Below the pieces are notes generated by a model that was not told where the DNA came from, ran no database searches, and saw nothing but the letters and a program-made list of their open reading frames with translations. A program made the position numbers and the translations under genes. A DNA stretch of 15,769 bases from Neisseria lactamica NS19 (GTDB lineage: Bacteria > Pseudomonadota > Gammaproteobacteria > Burkholderiales > Neisseriaceae): the NCBI GenBank assembly GCA_000193795.2, contig AEPI01000056.1, positions 1-15,769 of the forward strand, read 5' to 3'. This document shows, piece after piece, positions 7,065 to 13,950 of this stretch; positions within the stretch are counted from its first letter, which is position 1, and every line of letters begins with the position of its first letter.

Positions 7065-8339
7065 ATGCGTAGCAGCGATATTTTAATTGTAGACGACGAA
7101 ATCGGCATCCGCGACCTGCTGTCGGAAATCCTGCAGGACGAAGGTTATTCGGTCGCATTGGCGGAAAATGCCGAAGAGGCGCGCAAGCTGCGCCATCAGG
7201 CGCGCCCCGCGATGGTGCTGCTGGATATTTGGATGCCCGATTGCGACGGTATTACCCTTTTGAAGGAGTGGTCGAAAAACGGGCAGCTCAATATGCCGGT
7301 GGTGATGATGAGCGGGCACGCCAGCATCGATACCGCCGTGGAGGCGACCAAAATCGGCGCAATCGACTTTTTGGAAAAGCCGATTTCCCTGCAAAAACTG
7401 CTGTCTGCGGTCGAAAACGCGTTGAAGCACGGCGCGGCGCAGGCGGAAGAGGGACCTGTGTTCGACAAGTTGGGCAGCAGTGCGGCGGTTCAGGAAATGA
7501 ACCGCGAAGTCGGGGCGGCGGCAAAACGCACGTCCCCCGTCCTCCTGACGGGCGAGGCGGGTTCGCCGTTTGAAACCGTGGCGCGCTATTTCCATAAAAA
7601 CGGCACGCCGTGGGTCATCCCGGCAAAGGCGGAATATCTGGCCGATATGCCGATGGAGCTGTTGAAAAAGGCGGAAGGCGGTGTTTTATATGCGGGCGAC
7701 ATCGCGCGATACGGACGCAACATCCGGGACGGCATCGCCTTTATCGCCGGCAAGGCGGAACGCTGCCGCGTCAGGCTGGTCGCAGCGTACGGCCGGCCGG
7801 CGGGTTCGGACGGAGGGGGCGAAGAAAAAGCGGCAGGTTTCCCGCCGGATTCGGCCGTCCGCATCCCGCCCCTGCGTATGCAGCACGAAGACATTCCCTT
7901 CCTGATTCAGGGGATTGCCTGCAATGTGGCGGAAAGCCAAAAAATCACGCCTGCCGCATTCGGTGAAGATGCGCTTGCCGTATTGTCCCGTTACGACTGG
8001 CCGGGGAATTTCGAGCAGTTGCAAAATGTCGTAACAACGCTGCTGCTGGAGGCGGACGGGCGGGAAATCGGTATCGGCGCGGCTTCTTCGGCACTGGGGC
8101 GCGGCGCGCCTGACGACGGAACGGGGCATATGGCGTGCGGGTTCGACTTCAACCTGCCCCTGCGCGAATTGAGGGAGGCGGTGGAGCGGCGTTATTTCGA
8201 GTACCACATCGCCCAAGAAGGTCAGAATATGAGCCAAGTGGCGCAGAAAGTCGGATTGGAACGCACGCACCTTTACCGCAAACTCAAACAGCTCGGCATC
8301 GGCGTTTCGCGCCGGGCGGGGGAAAAAAACGAAGAATAG
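7065..8339 (+). CDS. ntrX: response regulator NtrX with degenerate AAA+ domain
   Basis: This is the 424-residue partner of NtrY. The receiver domain (about 5-122) is complete, with the acidic pair Asp10-Asp11, phospho-acceptor Asp54 in LLDIWMPD, Ser83 and Lys105. The C-terminus (about 366-412) is a Fis-type helix-turn-helix, NMSQVAQKVGLERTHLYRKL, so DNA binding is expected. The central AAA+ domain is degenerate. The Walker A position reads LTGEAGSPFE and lacks the GK needed for ATP. The GAFTGA loop that contacts sigma-54 is missing. The Walker B region reads GGVLYAGDI instead of a DE-containing motif. The later RIPPLRMQHEDIPFL and YDWPGNFEQLQNVV are retained, showing descent from a true NtrX. 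It cannot be a standard sigma-54 activator and probably acts by direct binding near sigma-70 promoters. There is no clear ribosome binding site; the 4-base gap after ntrY suggests coupling. Confidence 0.95.
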   Translation: MRSSDILIVDDEIGIRDLLSEILQDEGYSVALAENAEEARKLRHQARPAMVLLDIWMPDCDGITLLKEWSKNGQLNMPVVMMSGHASIDTAVEATKIGAIDFLEKPISLQKLLSAVENALKHGAAQAEEGPVFDKLGSSAAVQEMNREVGAAAKRTSPVLLTGEAGSPFETVARYFHKNGTPWVIPAKAEYLADMPMELLKKAEGGVLYAGDIARYGRNIRDGIAFIAGKAERCRVRLVAAYGRPAGSDGGGEEKAAGFPPDSAVRIPPLRMQHEDIPFLIQGIACNVAESQKITPAAFGEDALAVLSRYDWPGNFEQLQNVVTTLLLEADGREIGIGAASSALGRGAPDDGTGHMACGFDFNLPLRELREAVERRYFEYHIAQEGQNMSQVAQKVGLERTHLYRKLKQLGIGVSRRAGEKNEE

Positions 8340-8346
8340 GCCCGGA

Positions 8347-8364
8347 CGGCCGGTTTTCCGGCTG
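8347..8364 (+). terminator. candidate intrinsic terminator after ntrX
   Basis: CGGCCGG, a TTTT loop and CCGGCTG form a 7-bp GC-rich hairpin 7 bases past the ntrX stop, followed by the T-rich stretch TTCTGTTTT. The T-run begins a few bases late, so efficiency is uncertain. Confidence 0.5.
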
Positions 8365-8376
8365 AGGGCTTCTGTT

Positions 8377-8409
8377 TTCAGACGGCATTGGGTGCAAATG
8401 CCGTCTGAA
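8377..8409. repeat. inverted AT-DUS pair between ntrX and dprA
   Basis: TTCAGACGGCAT at 8377-8388 and ATGCCGTCTGAA at 8398-8409 form a 12-bp stem with a 9-base loop. It ends 19 bases before the dprA start, so it lies in the dprA leader or promoter region. Confidence 0.85.
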
Positions 8410-8428
8410 ATCGTAAGGGGAGGATTTT

Positions 8429-9622
8429 ATGACAGAGGACGAACGTTTCGCATGGCTGCAATTGGCTTTCACACCCTATATCGGCGCGGAAAGTTTCCTG
8501 CTGCTGATGCGCCGTTTCGGCAGCGCGCAAAATGCCTTGTCCGCACCGGCGGAACAGGTTGCCCCGGCGGTGCGGCATAAGCAGGCGCTTGAGGCTTGGC
8601 GCAATGCGGAAAAACGCGCTTTGGCGCGGCAGGCGGCAGAAGCGGCGTTGGAATGGGAAATGCGGGACGGATGCCGTCTGATGCTGCTTCAGGATGAAGA
8701 TTTCCCCGAAATGCTGACGCAGGGGCTGACCGCGCCGCCGGTTTTGTTTTTGCGCGGCAACGTGCAACTGCTGCACAAGCCTTCCGCCGCCATCGTCGGC
8801 AGCCGTTATGCCACGCCGCAGGCAATGCGGATTGCCAAAGATTTCGGCAGGGCGTTGGGTGAGAAAGGCATTCCCGTCGTGTCGGGTATGGCTTCCGGTA
8901 TCGACACCGCCGCCCATCAGGGCGCGTTGCAGGCGGAAGGCGGCACCGTCGCCGTGTGGGGGACGGGTATAGACCGCATTTATCCGCCGTCCAATAAAAA
9001 CCTTGCCTATGAAATCGCCGAAAAAGGATTGATTGTCAGCGAGTTCCCCATCGGCACGCGCCCGTATGCCGGCAACTTTCCGCGCCGCAACCGCCTGATC
9101 GCCGCGCTGTCGCAAGTAACGCTGGTGGTCGAGGCCGCCTTGGAATCCGGTTCGCTGATTACCGCCGGCTTGGCGGCAGAAATGGGGCGCGAAGTAATGG
9201 CGGTACCCGGTTCGATAGACAATCCGCACAGCAAAGGCTGCCACAAACTGATTAAAGACGGCGCGAAACTGACGGAATGTTTGGACGACATCCTGAACGA
9301 ATGCCCGGGGCTATTGCAAAATACGGGTGCTTCATCATATTCTATAAATAAGGATACGTCCGACACGGGCAGCCGCGCCGTTCAGACGGCATACGCTCCG
9401 CCGCCTCCGCCTGAAGGCAAAATGCCGTCTGAAGGGGCGGCGGGCGGCACAACCCCGGGCGGCATACTGGATAAAATGGGTTTCGACCCCGTCCATCCCG
9501 ACGTGCTTGCGGGGCAGCTTGCTATGCCTGCCGCAGACTTGTATGCCGTACTGTTGGAATTGGAACTGGACGGCAGCGTTGCCGCCATGCCCGGCGGCAG
9601 ATACCAGCGTATCCGAACTTGA
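8429..9622 (+). CDS. dprA: DNA processing protein DprA
   Basis: DprA protects incoming single-stranded DNA during natural transformation and loads RecA onto it in the cytoplasm. The 397-residue product has an N-terminal helical part (about 1-80) and the Rossmann-like DprA core (about 85-290). Visible motifs are AIVGSRYATP, SGMASGIDTAAHQGAL at 152-167, GTGIDRIYPPSN, EFPIGTRPYAGNFPRRNR at 205-222 and ESGSLITAGLAAEMGR. A proline-rich linker (about 293-345) leads to a winged-helix domain, about 346-397. The ATG at 8429 is preceded by the strong site AAGGGGAGGA. An inverted DUS pair in the linker is translated (residues 318-335), and a one-mismatch DUS lies at 8671-8682. smg follows after 25 bases, so dprA and smg are probably co-transcribed. 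Confidence 0.98.
   Translation: MTEDERFAWLQLAFTPYIGAESFLLLMRRFGSAQNALSAPAEQVAPAVRHKQALEAWRNAEKRALARQAAEAALEWEMRDGCRLMLLQDEDFPEMLTQGLTAPPVLFLRGNVQLLHKPSAAIVGSRYATPQAMRIAKDFGRALGEKGIPVVSGMASGIDTAAHQGALQAEGGTVAVWGTGIDRIYPPSNKNLAYEIAEKGLIVSEFPIGTRPYAGNFPRRNRLIAALSQVTLVVEAALESGSLITAGLAAEMGREVMAVPGSIDNPHSKGCHKLIKDGAKLTECLDDILNECPGLLQNTGASSYSINKDTSDTGSRAVQTAYAPPPPPEGKMPSEGAAGGTTPGGILDKMGFDPVHPDVLAGQLAMPAADLYAVLLELELDGSVAAMPGGRYQRIRT
9381..9433. repeat. inverted AT-DUS pair inside the dprA coding sequence
   Basis: TTCAGACGGCAT at 9381-9392 and ATGCCGTCTGAA at 9422-9433 form a 12-bp stem around a 29-base loop within the reading frame. They encode VQTAYAP on one side and KMPSE on the other, in the linker before the winged-helix domain. 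Such pairs normally lie between genes. Confidence 0.9.
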
Positions 9623-9647
9623 ACGCACTTTATATTAAGGAATACGA

Positions 9648-10109
9648 ATGACCGAAGTCATCGCCTACCTCATCGAACATTTCCAAGATTTCGATACCTG
9701 CCCGCCGCCCGAAGACTTGGGTATGCTGCTTGAAGAAGCAGGTTTCGATACGATGGAAATCGGCAACACCCTGATGATGATGGAAGTATTGCTCAACAGC
9801 TCCGAATTTTCCGCCGAACCCGCCGACAGCGGCGCATTGCGCGTGTACAGCAAAGAAGAAACCGACAATCTGCCGCAGGAAGTGATGGGGCTGATGCAGT
9901 ATCTGATTGAAGAAAAAGCCGTCAGCTGCGAACAGCGGGAAATCATCATCCACGCGCTGATGCACATCCCCGGCGACGAAATTACCGTAGATACCGCCAA
10001 AGTGCTGACCCTGCTGCTTTTATGGGCAAACAAAAGCGAGTTGCCCGTATTGGTCGGCGACGAGCTGATGAGCGCGCTTTTACTCGACAGCAAACCCACG
10101 ATGAACTGA
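9648..10109 (+). CDS. smg: Smg family protein (DUF494)
   Basis: This 153-residue acidic, mostly helical protein matches the Smg/DUF494 family in length, in its start (MTEVIAYLIEHF) and in its place next to dprA and topA. Its biochemical function is not firmly established. It has no signal peptide or membrane segment, so it should be cytoplasmic. The ATG at 9648 follows AAGGAA at a good distance. An inverted DUS pair follows the stop before topA. Confidence 0.93.
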   Translation: MTEVIAYLIEHFQDFDTCPPPEDLGMLLEEAGFDTMEIGNTLMMMEVLLNSSEFSAEPADSGALRVYSKEETDNLPQEVMGLMQYLIEEKAVSCEQREIIIHALMHIPGDEITVDTAKVLTLLLLWANKSELPVLVGDELMSALLLDSKPTMN

Positions 10110-10115
10110 AGCGGC

Positions 10116-10150
10116 TTCAGACGGCGCCGGCCCGCCTGATGCCGTCTGAA
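10116..10150. repeat. inverted DUS pair between smg and topA
   Basis: TTCAGACGGC at 10116-10125 and ATGCCGTCTGAA at 10139-10150 form a 10-bp stem. The left arm lacks the AT flank; the right arm is a full AT-DUS. No T-run follows. It ends 36 bases before the topA start. Confidence 0.82.
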
Positions 10151-10186
10151 ACGCCGGCATCAAAACCACCATCCAGAGAACGACAA

Positions 10187-12472
10187 ATGGCGAAAAACCT
10201 CTTAATCGTCGAATCCCCGTCCAAAGCCAAAACCCTGAAAAAATATTTGGGCGGCGATTTTGAAATCCTCGCGTCCTACGGACACGTCCGCGACCTCGTC
10301 CCCAAAAGCGGCGCGGTCGATCCCGACAACGGCTTTGCGATGAAATACCAACTCATCAGCCGCAACGGCAAACACGTCGATGCCATCGTTGCCGGTGCCA
10401 AAGAAGCCGAAAACATCTACCTCGCAACCGACCCGGATAGGGAAGGCGAAGCGATTTCCTGGCATCTTTTGGAAATCCTCAAATCCAAACGCGGTCTGAA
10501 AAATATCAAGCCGCAGCGCGTCGTGTTCCACGAGATTACCCAAAACGCCGTGCTCGATGCCGTCGCCCATCCGCGCGAAATCGAAATGGACTTGGTCGAT
10601 GCACAGCAAGCCCGCCGCGCGCTGGACTATCTGGTCGGTTTCAACCTCTCGCCGTTGTTGTGGAAAAAAATCCGACGCGGCTTGAGCGCGGGCCGTGTGC
10701 AAAGTCCCGCCTTGCGTCTGATTTGCGAACGCGAAAACGAGATCCGCGCGTTTGAAGCGCAGGAATATTGGACGGTGCATCTCGACAGCCACAAAGGACG
10801 CAGCAAGTTCACCGCCAAACTCGCCCAATATAACGGCGCGAAACTCGAACAATTCGACCTGCCGAACGAAGCCGCTCAAGCCGGCGTATTGAAAGAATTC
10901 GAAGGCAAAGAGGCAGTCGTTACCGCCATCGAAAAGAAAAAGCGCAGCCGCAATCCCGCCGCACCGTTCACCACTTCTACTATGCAGCAGGATGCCGTGC
11001 GCAAACTCGGCTTCACCACCGACCGCACCATGCGTACCGCCCAGCAGCTTTACGAAGGTATAGACGTAGGGCATGGCGCGATCGGTCTGATTACCTATAT
11101 GCGTACCGACAGCGTGAATTTGGCGGATGAAGCCTTAACCGAAATCCGCCATTACATCGAAAACAAAATCGGCAAAGAATATCTGCCGAGTGCCGCCAAA
11201 CAATACAAAACCAAATCCAAAAACGCCCAAGAAGCGCACGAAGCCATCCGCCCGACTTCCGTGTACCGCACGCCCGAAAGCGTCAAACCTTTCTTGAGTG
11301 CAGACCAGTTCAAACTCTATCAAATGATTTGGCAGCGCACCGTCGCCTGTCAGATGATGCCCGCCAAATTCGACCAAACCACCGTCGATATTACCGTCGG
11401 CAAAGGTGTCTTCCGCGTAACCGGACAAGTGCAAACCTTCGCAGGCTTCCTCAGCGTTTACGAAGAAAGCAGCGATGACGAAGAGAGTGAAGACAGCAAA
11501 AAACTGCCTGAAATGAGCGAAGGCGACAAACTGCCCGTGGACAAACTTTACGGCGAACAACACTTCACCACCCCGCCGCCGCGCTACAACGAAGCCACGC
11601 TGGTTAAAGCTCTCGAAGAATACGGCATCGGCCGCCCCTCAACCTACGCCAGCATTATTTCCACGCTCAAAGACCGCGAATACGTTACCCTTGAGCAAAA
11701 ACGCTTCATGCCCACAGACACAGGCGACATCGTCAACAAATTCCTGACCGAACATTTCGCCCAATACGTCGATTACCACTTCACCGCCAAACTTGAAGAC
11801 CAGCTCGACGAAATCGCCGACGGCAAACGCCAATGGATTCCCGTGATGGACAAATTCTGGAAACCGTTCATTAAACAAGTGGAAGAAAAAGAAGGCATCG
11901 AACGCGCCAAATTCACCACGCAGGAACTTGACGAAACCTGCCCGAAATGCGGCGGACACAAACTGCAAATCAAGTTCGGCAAAATGGGTCGCTTCGTCGC
12001 GTGTGCCGGTTATCCCGAGTGCGGCTACACGCGCAACGTAAACGAAACCGCCGAAGAAGCCGCCGAGCGCATCGCCAAAGCGGAAGCAGAACAAGCCGAA
12101 CTCGATGGACGCGAGTGTCCGAAATGCGGCGGTCGCCTAGTGTACAAATACAGCCGCACCGGCAGCAAATTCATCGGCTGCGCCAACTACCCCAAATGCA
12201 AACACGTCGAGCCGCTGGAAAAACCGAAAGACACCGGCGTCCAATGTCCGCAATGCAAAAAAGGCAACCTCGTCGAGCGCAAATCCCGCTACGGCAAACT
12301 GTTTTACAGTTGCAGCACCTATCCCGACTGCAACTACGCCACCTGGAACCCGCCCATCGCCGAAGAATGCCCGAACTGCCATTGGCCGGTACTGACCATC
12401 AAAACCACCAAACGCTGGGGCGTCGAAAAAAGTCTGCCCGCAAAAAGAATGCGGCTGGAAAGAGCAGATTGA
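10187..12472 (+). CDS. topA: DNA topoisomerase I, C-terminus frameshifted
   Basis: This type IA topoisomerase relaxes negative supercoils by passing a strand through a transient tyrosine-linked break. The frame encodes 761 residues. The TOPRIM domain has LLIVESPSKAK with Glu9 and the metal motif DPDREGE at 82-88. SAGRVQSPALRLICERE lies at 167-183. The catalytic tyrosine is Tyr304 in GLITYMRTDS. Three C-terminal zinc ribbons start at Cys585, Cys644 and Cys687. A fourth starts at CPNC (728-731), but its second half is absent: after residue 748 the frame runs into SLPAKRMRLERAD and stops. Removing one A from the six-A tract at 12426-12431 restores VCPQKECGWKEQIEPPAPKE, a stop at 12492-12494 and a total of 768 residues, which is the length I recall for Neisseria TopA. 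The catalytic domains are unaffected. The ATG at 10187 starts the family-typical MAKNLLIVESPSKAK. Confidence 0.96.
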   Translation: MAKNLLIVESPSKAKTLKKYLGGDFEILASYGHVRDLVPKSGAVDPDNGFAMKYQLISRNGKHVDAIVAGAKEAENIYLATDPDREGEAISWHLLEILKSKRGLKNIKPQRVVFHEITQNAVLDAVAHPREIEMDLVDAQQARRALDYLVGFNLSPLLWKKIRRGLSAGRVQSPALRLICERENEIRAFEAQEYWTVHLDSHKGRSKFTAKLAQYNGAKLEQFDLPNEAAQAGVLKEFEGKEAVVTAIEKKKRSRNPAAPFTTSTMQQDAVRKLGFTTDRTMRTAQQLYEGIDVGHGAIGLITYMRTDSVNLADEALTEIRHYIENKIGKEYLPSAAKQYKTKSKNAQEAHEAIRPTSVYRTPESVKPFLSADQFKLYQMIWQRTVACQMMPAKFDQTTVDITVGKGVFRVTGQVQTFAGFLSVYEESSDDEESEDSKKLPEMSEGDKLPVDKLYGEQHFTTPPPRYNEATLVKALEEYGIGRPSTYASIISTLKDREYVTLEQKRFMPTDTGDIVNKFLTEHFAQYVDYHFTAKLEDQLDEIADGKRQWIPVMDKFWKPFIKQVEEKEGIERAKFTTQELDETCPKCGGHKLQIKFGKMGRFVACAGYPECGYTRNVNETAEEAAERIAKAEAEQAELDGRECPKCGGRLVYKYSRTGSKFIGCANYPKCKHVEPLEKPKDTGVQCPQCKKGNLVERKSRYGKLFYSCSTYPDCNYATWNPPIAEECPNCHWPVLTIKTTKRWGVEKSLPAKRMRLERAD

Positions 12473-12510
12473 ACCGCCTGCGCCGAAAGAGTGAGAATAG
12501 GTCAGTTTAA

Positions 12511-12556
12511 AAGAGAAAAGGTCGTCTGAAAAATTTTTCAGACGACCTTTTCTTTT
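12511..12556. terminator. bidirectional terminator made of an inverted mucosa-type DUS pair
   Basis: A nearly perfect palindrome of 2 x 23 bases is centred between 12533 and 12534, with one G-T pair. It separates the convergent topA and UDG-like genes. Both strands show an A-rich side, a GC-rich stem and a T-rich side, as expected of a two-way intrinsic terminator. The stem holds AGGTCGTCTGAA at 12519-12530 and its complement at 12537-12548. This is not the local ATGCCGTCTGAA dialect but the variant reported for N. mucosa-type species. Confidence 0.9.
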
Positions 12557-12567
12557 CTGTGATTGGT

Positions 12568-13263
12568 TTATTTGAATCCGCGTGCTGTTTTAAAGTCCGA
12601 TAAAATACGATTCATTTCTGGTTCAAATAAGGATATGTAATCGTACGATAGACCGCGACTGGCACTGGGGTGTGGAAAACAAACGACTTCGCAATTTTCA
12701 AACGATTGGAATCTGACCTTGAAACGTGTACCGCTAAAATCTTTTTGTACTACTCGTAGCGGTTGAGTTTGTTTTCCGACAAGCTGCTCGAAGCGCGGCA
12801 ATACATTTGCGCGATTAAGATAATTTGTCAGATTGCTTCCCATGAAGAGAATCAATTTCGGACGTAGTTTCTCAATATGGTAAAGAAAATTATCGACGTG
12901 TTCGGGCTGGAGAAATTTGTTTTGATTGTCAATTTTGTTACCCTGAGTAGCAGCCCAGTTGGTTTGCACCAGGGATTTTTCAAATGCACCACCCAAATCA
13001 TTTTCGTCTAAGGGGTGTCCCCACATTTCAAACCAAATTTTTATCGTATTGTCGTAACGCCACTTTTTTGCCTGCTCGCCATAATATAGGGATTTATTGG
13101 CAAATGTATGGTCGATTTTATTTTCAGGGAGTTTGTATTTGCCTGCTACATAAGCAGCCTCATCGGCTTTACTCCAGCCCCATTCATACCCACAAATCAT
13201 TAAGCCATGTTTGTCATTGTAGCCTTTGAATAGACTGTTGCTCAAATTTAAATCCTTCATCAT
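12568..13263 (-). CDS. uracil-DNA-glycosylase-superfamily-like protein
   Basis: The 231-residue product has no name I can assign, but its layout resembles the uracil-DNA glycosylase superfamily. A hydrophobic strand runs into a loop, LMICGYEWGWS (21-31), where UDGs have their first catalytic motif. TNW lies at 101-103. FLYHIEKLRPKLILFMGSN (126-144) resembles the 'RPK-hydrophobic-GxxA' segment of family 4/5 enzymes. CFPHPSAS (195-202) matches the HPS loop that grips DNA. The first motif lacks the usual acidic or asparagine residue in its normal context, so glycosylase activity is uncertain. There is no signal peptide or membrane segment. The start is ATG at 13261-13263 or the adjacent ATG at 13258-13260, both behind AGGAAGGG. 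It is AT-rich, unlike its flanks, and is the last gene of a three-gene minus-strand cassette, 19 bases after its neighbour. Confidence 0.72.
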   Translation of the reverse strand: MMKDLNLSNSLFKGYNDKHGLMICGYEWGWSKADEAAYVAGKYKLPENKIDHTFANKSLYYGEQAKKWRYDNTIKIWFEMWGHPLDENDLGGAFEKSLVQTNWAATQGNKIDNQNKFLQPEHVDNFLYHIEKLRPKLILFMGSNLTNYLNRANVLPRFEQLVGKQTQPLRVVQKDFSGTRFKVRFQSFENCEVVCFPHPSASRGLSYDYISLFEPEMNRILSDFKTARGFK

Positions 13264-13282
13264 GAACCCTTCCTTTTAAAAT

Positions 13283-13531
13283 TTAAGAGCGATTGACTTC
13301 AATGTTTTTAGATGGGGTGGAAAAATCCTTGTGTAGGCAACATAAATTCAATAAATTTCTTGATAATCCGAAACCTACTAATAGCGTACCTATAAAAGCT
13401 TTTCGATTACGTTCAGCATGACGGCTACGTCGTTCATATTTTTTACGCTTGCTATTCCCCATTATTGCAGCTAAGCCAAATGATATGGCGAGAATTGCCC
13501 AAATAATAGTACTTAATAACAATTTTCCCAT
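13283..13531 (-). CDS. small membrane protein, unknown
   Basis: This 82-residue hypothetical protein has a transmembrane segment at about 4-24 (LLLSTIIWAILAISFGLAAIM), a strongly basic stretch KRKKYERRSRHAERNRK and a second, weaker hydrophobic segment at about 46-62. By the positive-inside rule the basic loop would be cytoplasmic. I recognise no family. The start overlaps the end of the upstream 106-residue gene by 19 bases and has no clear Shine-Dalgarno site, which fits translational coupling. An alternative is that the two reading frames were once a single gene split by a frameshift. Confidence 0.6.
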   Translation of the reverse strand: MGKLLLSTIIWAILAISFGLAAIMGNSKRKKYERRSRHAERNRKAFIGTLLVGFGLSRNLLNLCCLHKDFSTPSKNIEVNRS

Positions 13532-13833
13532 ACTATCAATAAGGAAATAAAAAACCTTTTAGTATTAGATCGATAGGTTATAATCCATGCCCATGAAAAT
13601 GCAATAAGAGCTATACATAAGATACAAGCTGACAGGATTTCTTTATTTTTAATTAAAAAACTTAGAGCAATGAGGATGACAGGCGTCAATAAAACAATAG
13701 TTACATCCTGATAGCTATAAAAGAAAACTGCCCTATTTTGAATGTGGAGATGTGCACAGAATCCAATATAGCTAAGGATAATAGTTAATATAATAAAAAA
13801 AGACCACCAAGGGTGAAGAGATAGGAATTCCAT
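13513..13833 (-). CDS. small multi-spanning membrane protein, unknown
   Basis: This is the first gene of the minus-strand cassette, encoding 106 residues with three hydrophobic segments at about 8-28, 43-61 and 66-86, separated by short polar loops. It has no soluble domain and I recognise no family. AAGGGGAA lies directly upstream of the ATG at 13831-13833, supporting real translation. It is AT-rich and uses many isoleucine and phenylalanine codons, unlike the surrounding core genes. Confidence 0.62.
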   Translation of the reverse strand: MEFLSLHPWWSFFIILTIILSYIGFCAHLHIQNRAVFFYSYQDVTIVLLTPVILIALSFLIKNKEILSACILCIALIAFSWAWIITYRSNTKRFFISLLIVWENCY

Positions 13834-13950
13834 GTTTTCCCCTTTTTTGTAAAAATTAAAAATTTTATCTAAGAGTTAATTGCCTAACCAGCCAGAAGAA
13901 GTTTAAAATCTATCTCAATAATTCAATTACCTATACAGAAAGTTCAGCTT
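13834..13950. promoter_or_regulatory. divergent intergenic region, cassette versus XRE regulator
   Basis: The 117 A/T-rich bases separate two divergent transcription units. For the plus-strand regulator, TTGCCT at 13880-13885 and TAAAAT at 13904-13909 form a plausible -35/-10 pair with an 18-base spacer. For the minus-strand cassette, several A/T-rich -10 candidates exist but none is convincing. AAAATT and AATTTT around 13852-13866 form a short dyad. Confidence 0.4.

Noticed and set aside
10202..11074. 290-residue minus-strand open frame opposite topA
   Set aside because: Shadow frame; low-complexity Phe/Gly/Val-rich sequence without motifs, fully inside topA.
11947..12510. 187-residue plus-strand frame rich in Arg and Gln over the topA 3' end
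   Set aside because: It is an alternative reading of the zinc-ribbon region; at its end it coincides with neither the normal nor the restored topA tail and has no start signal.
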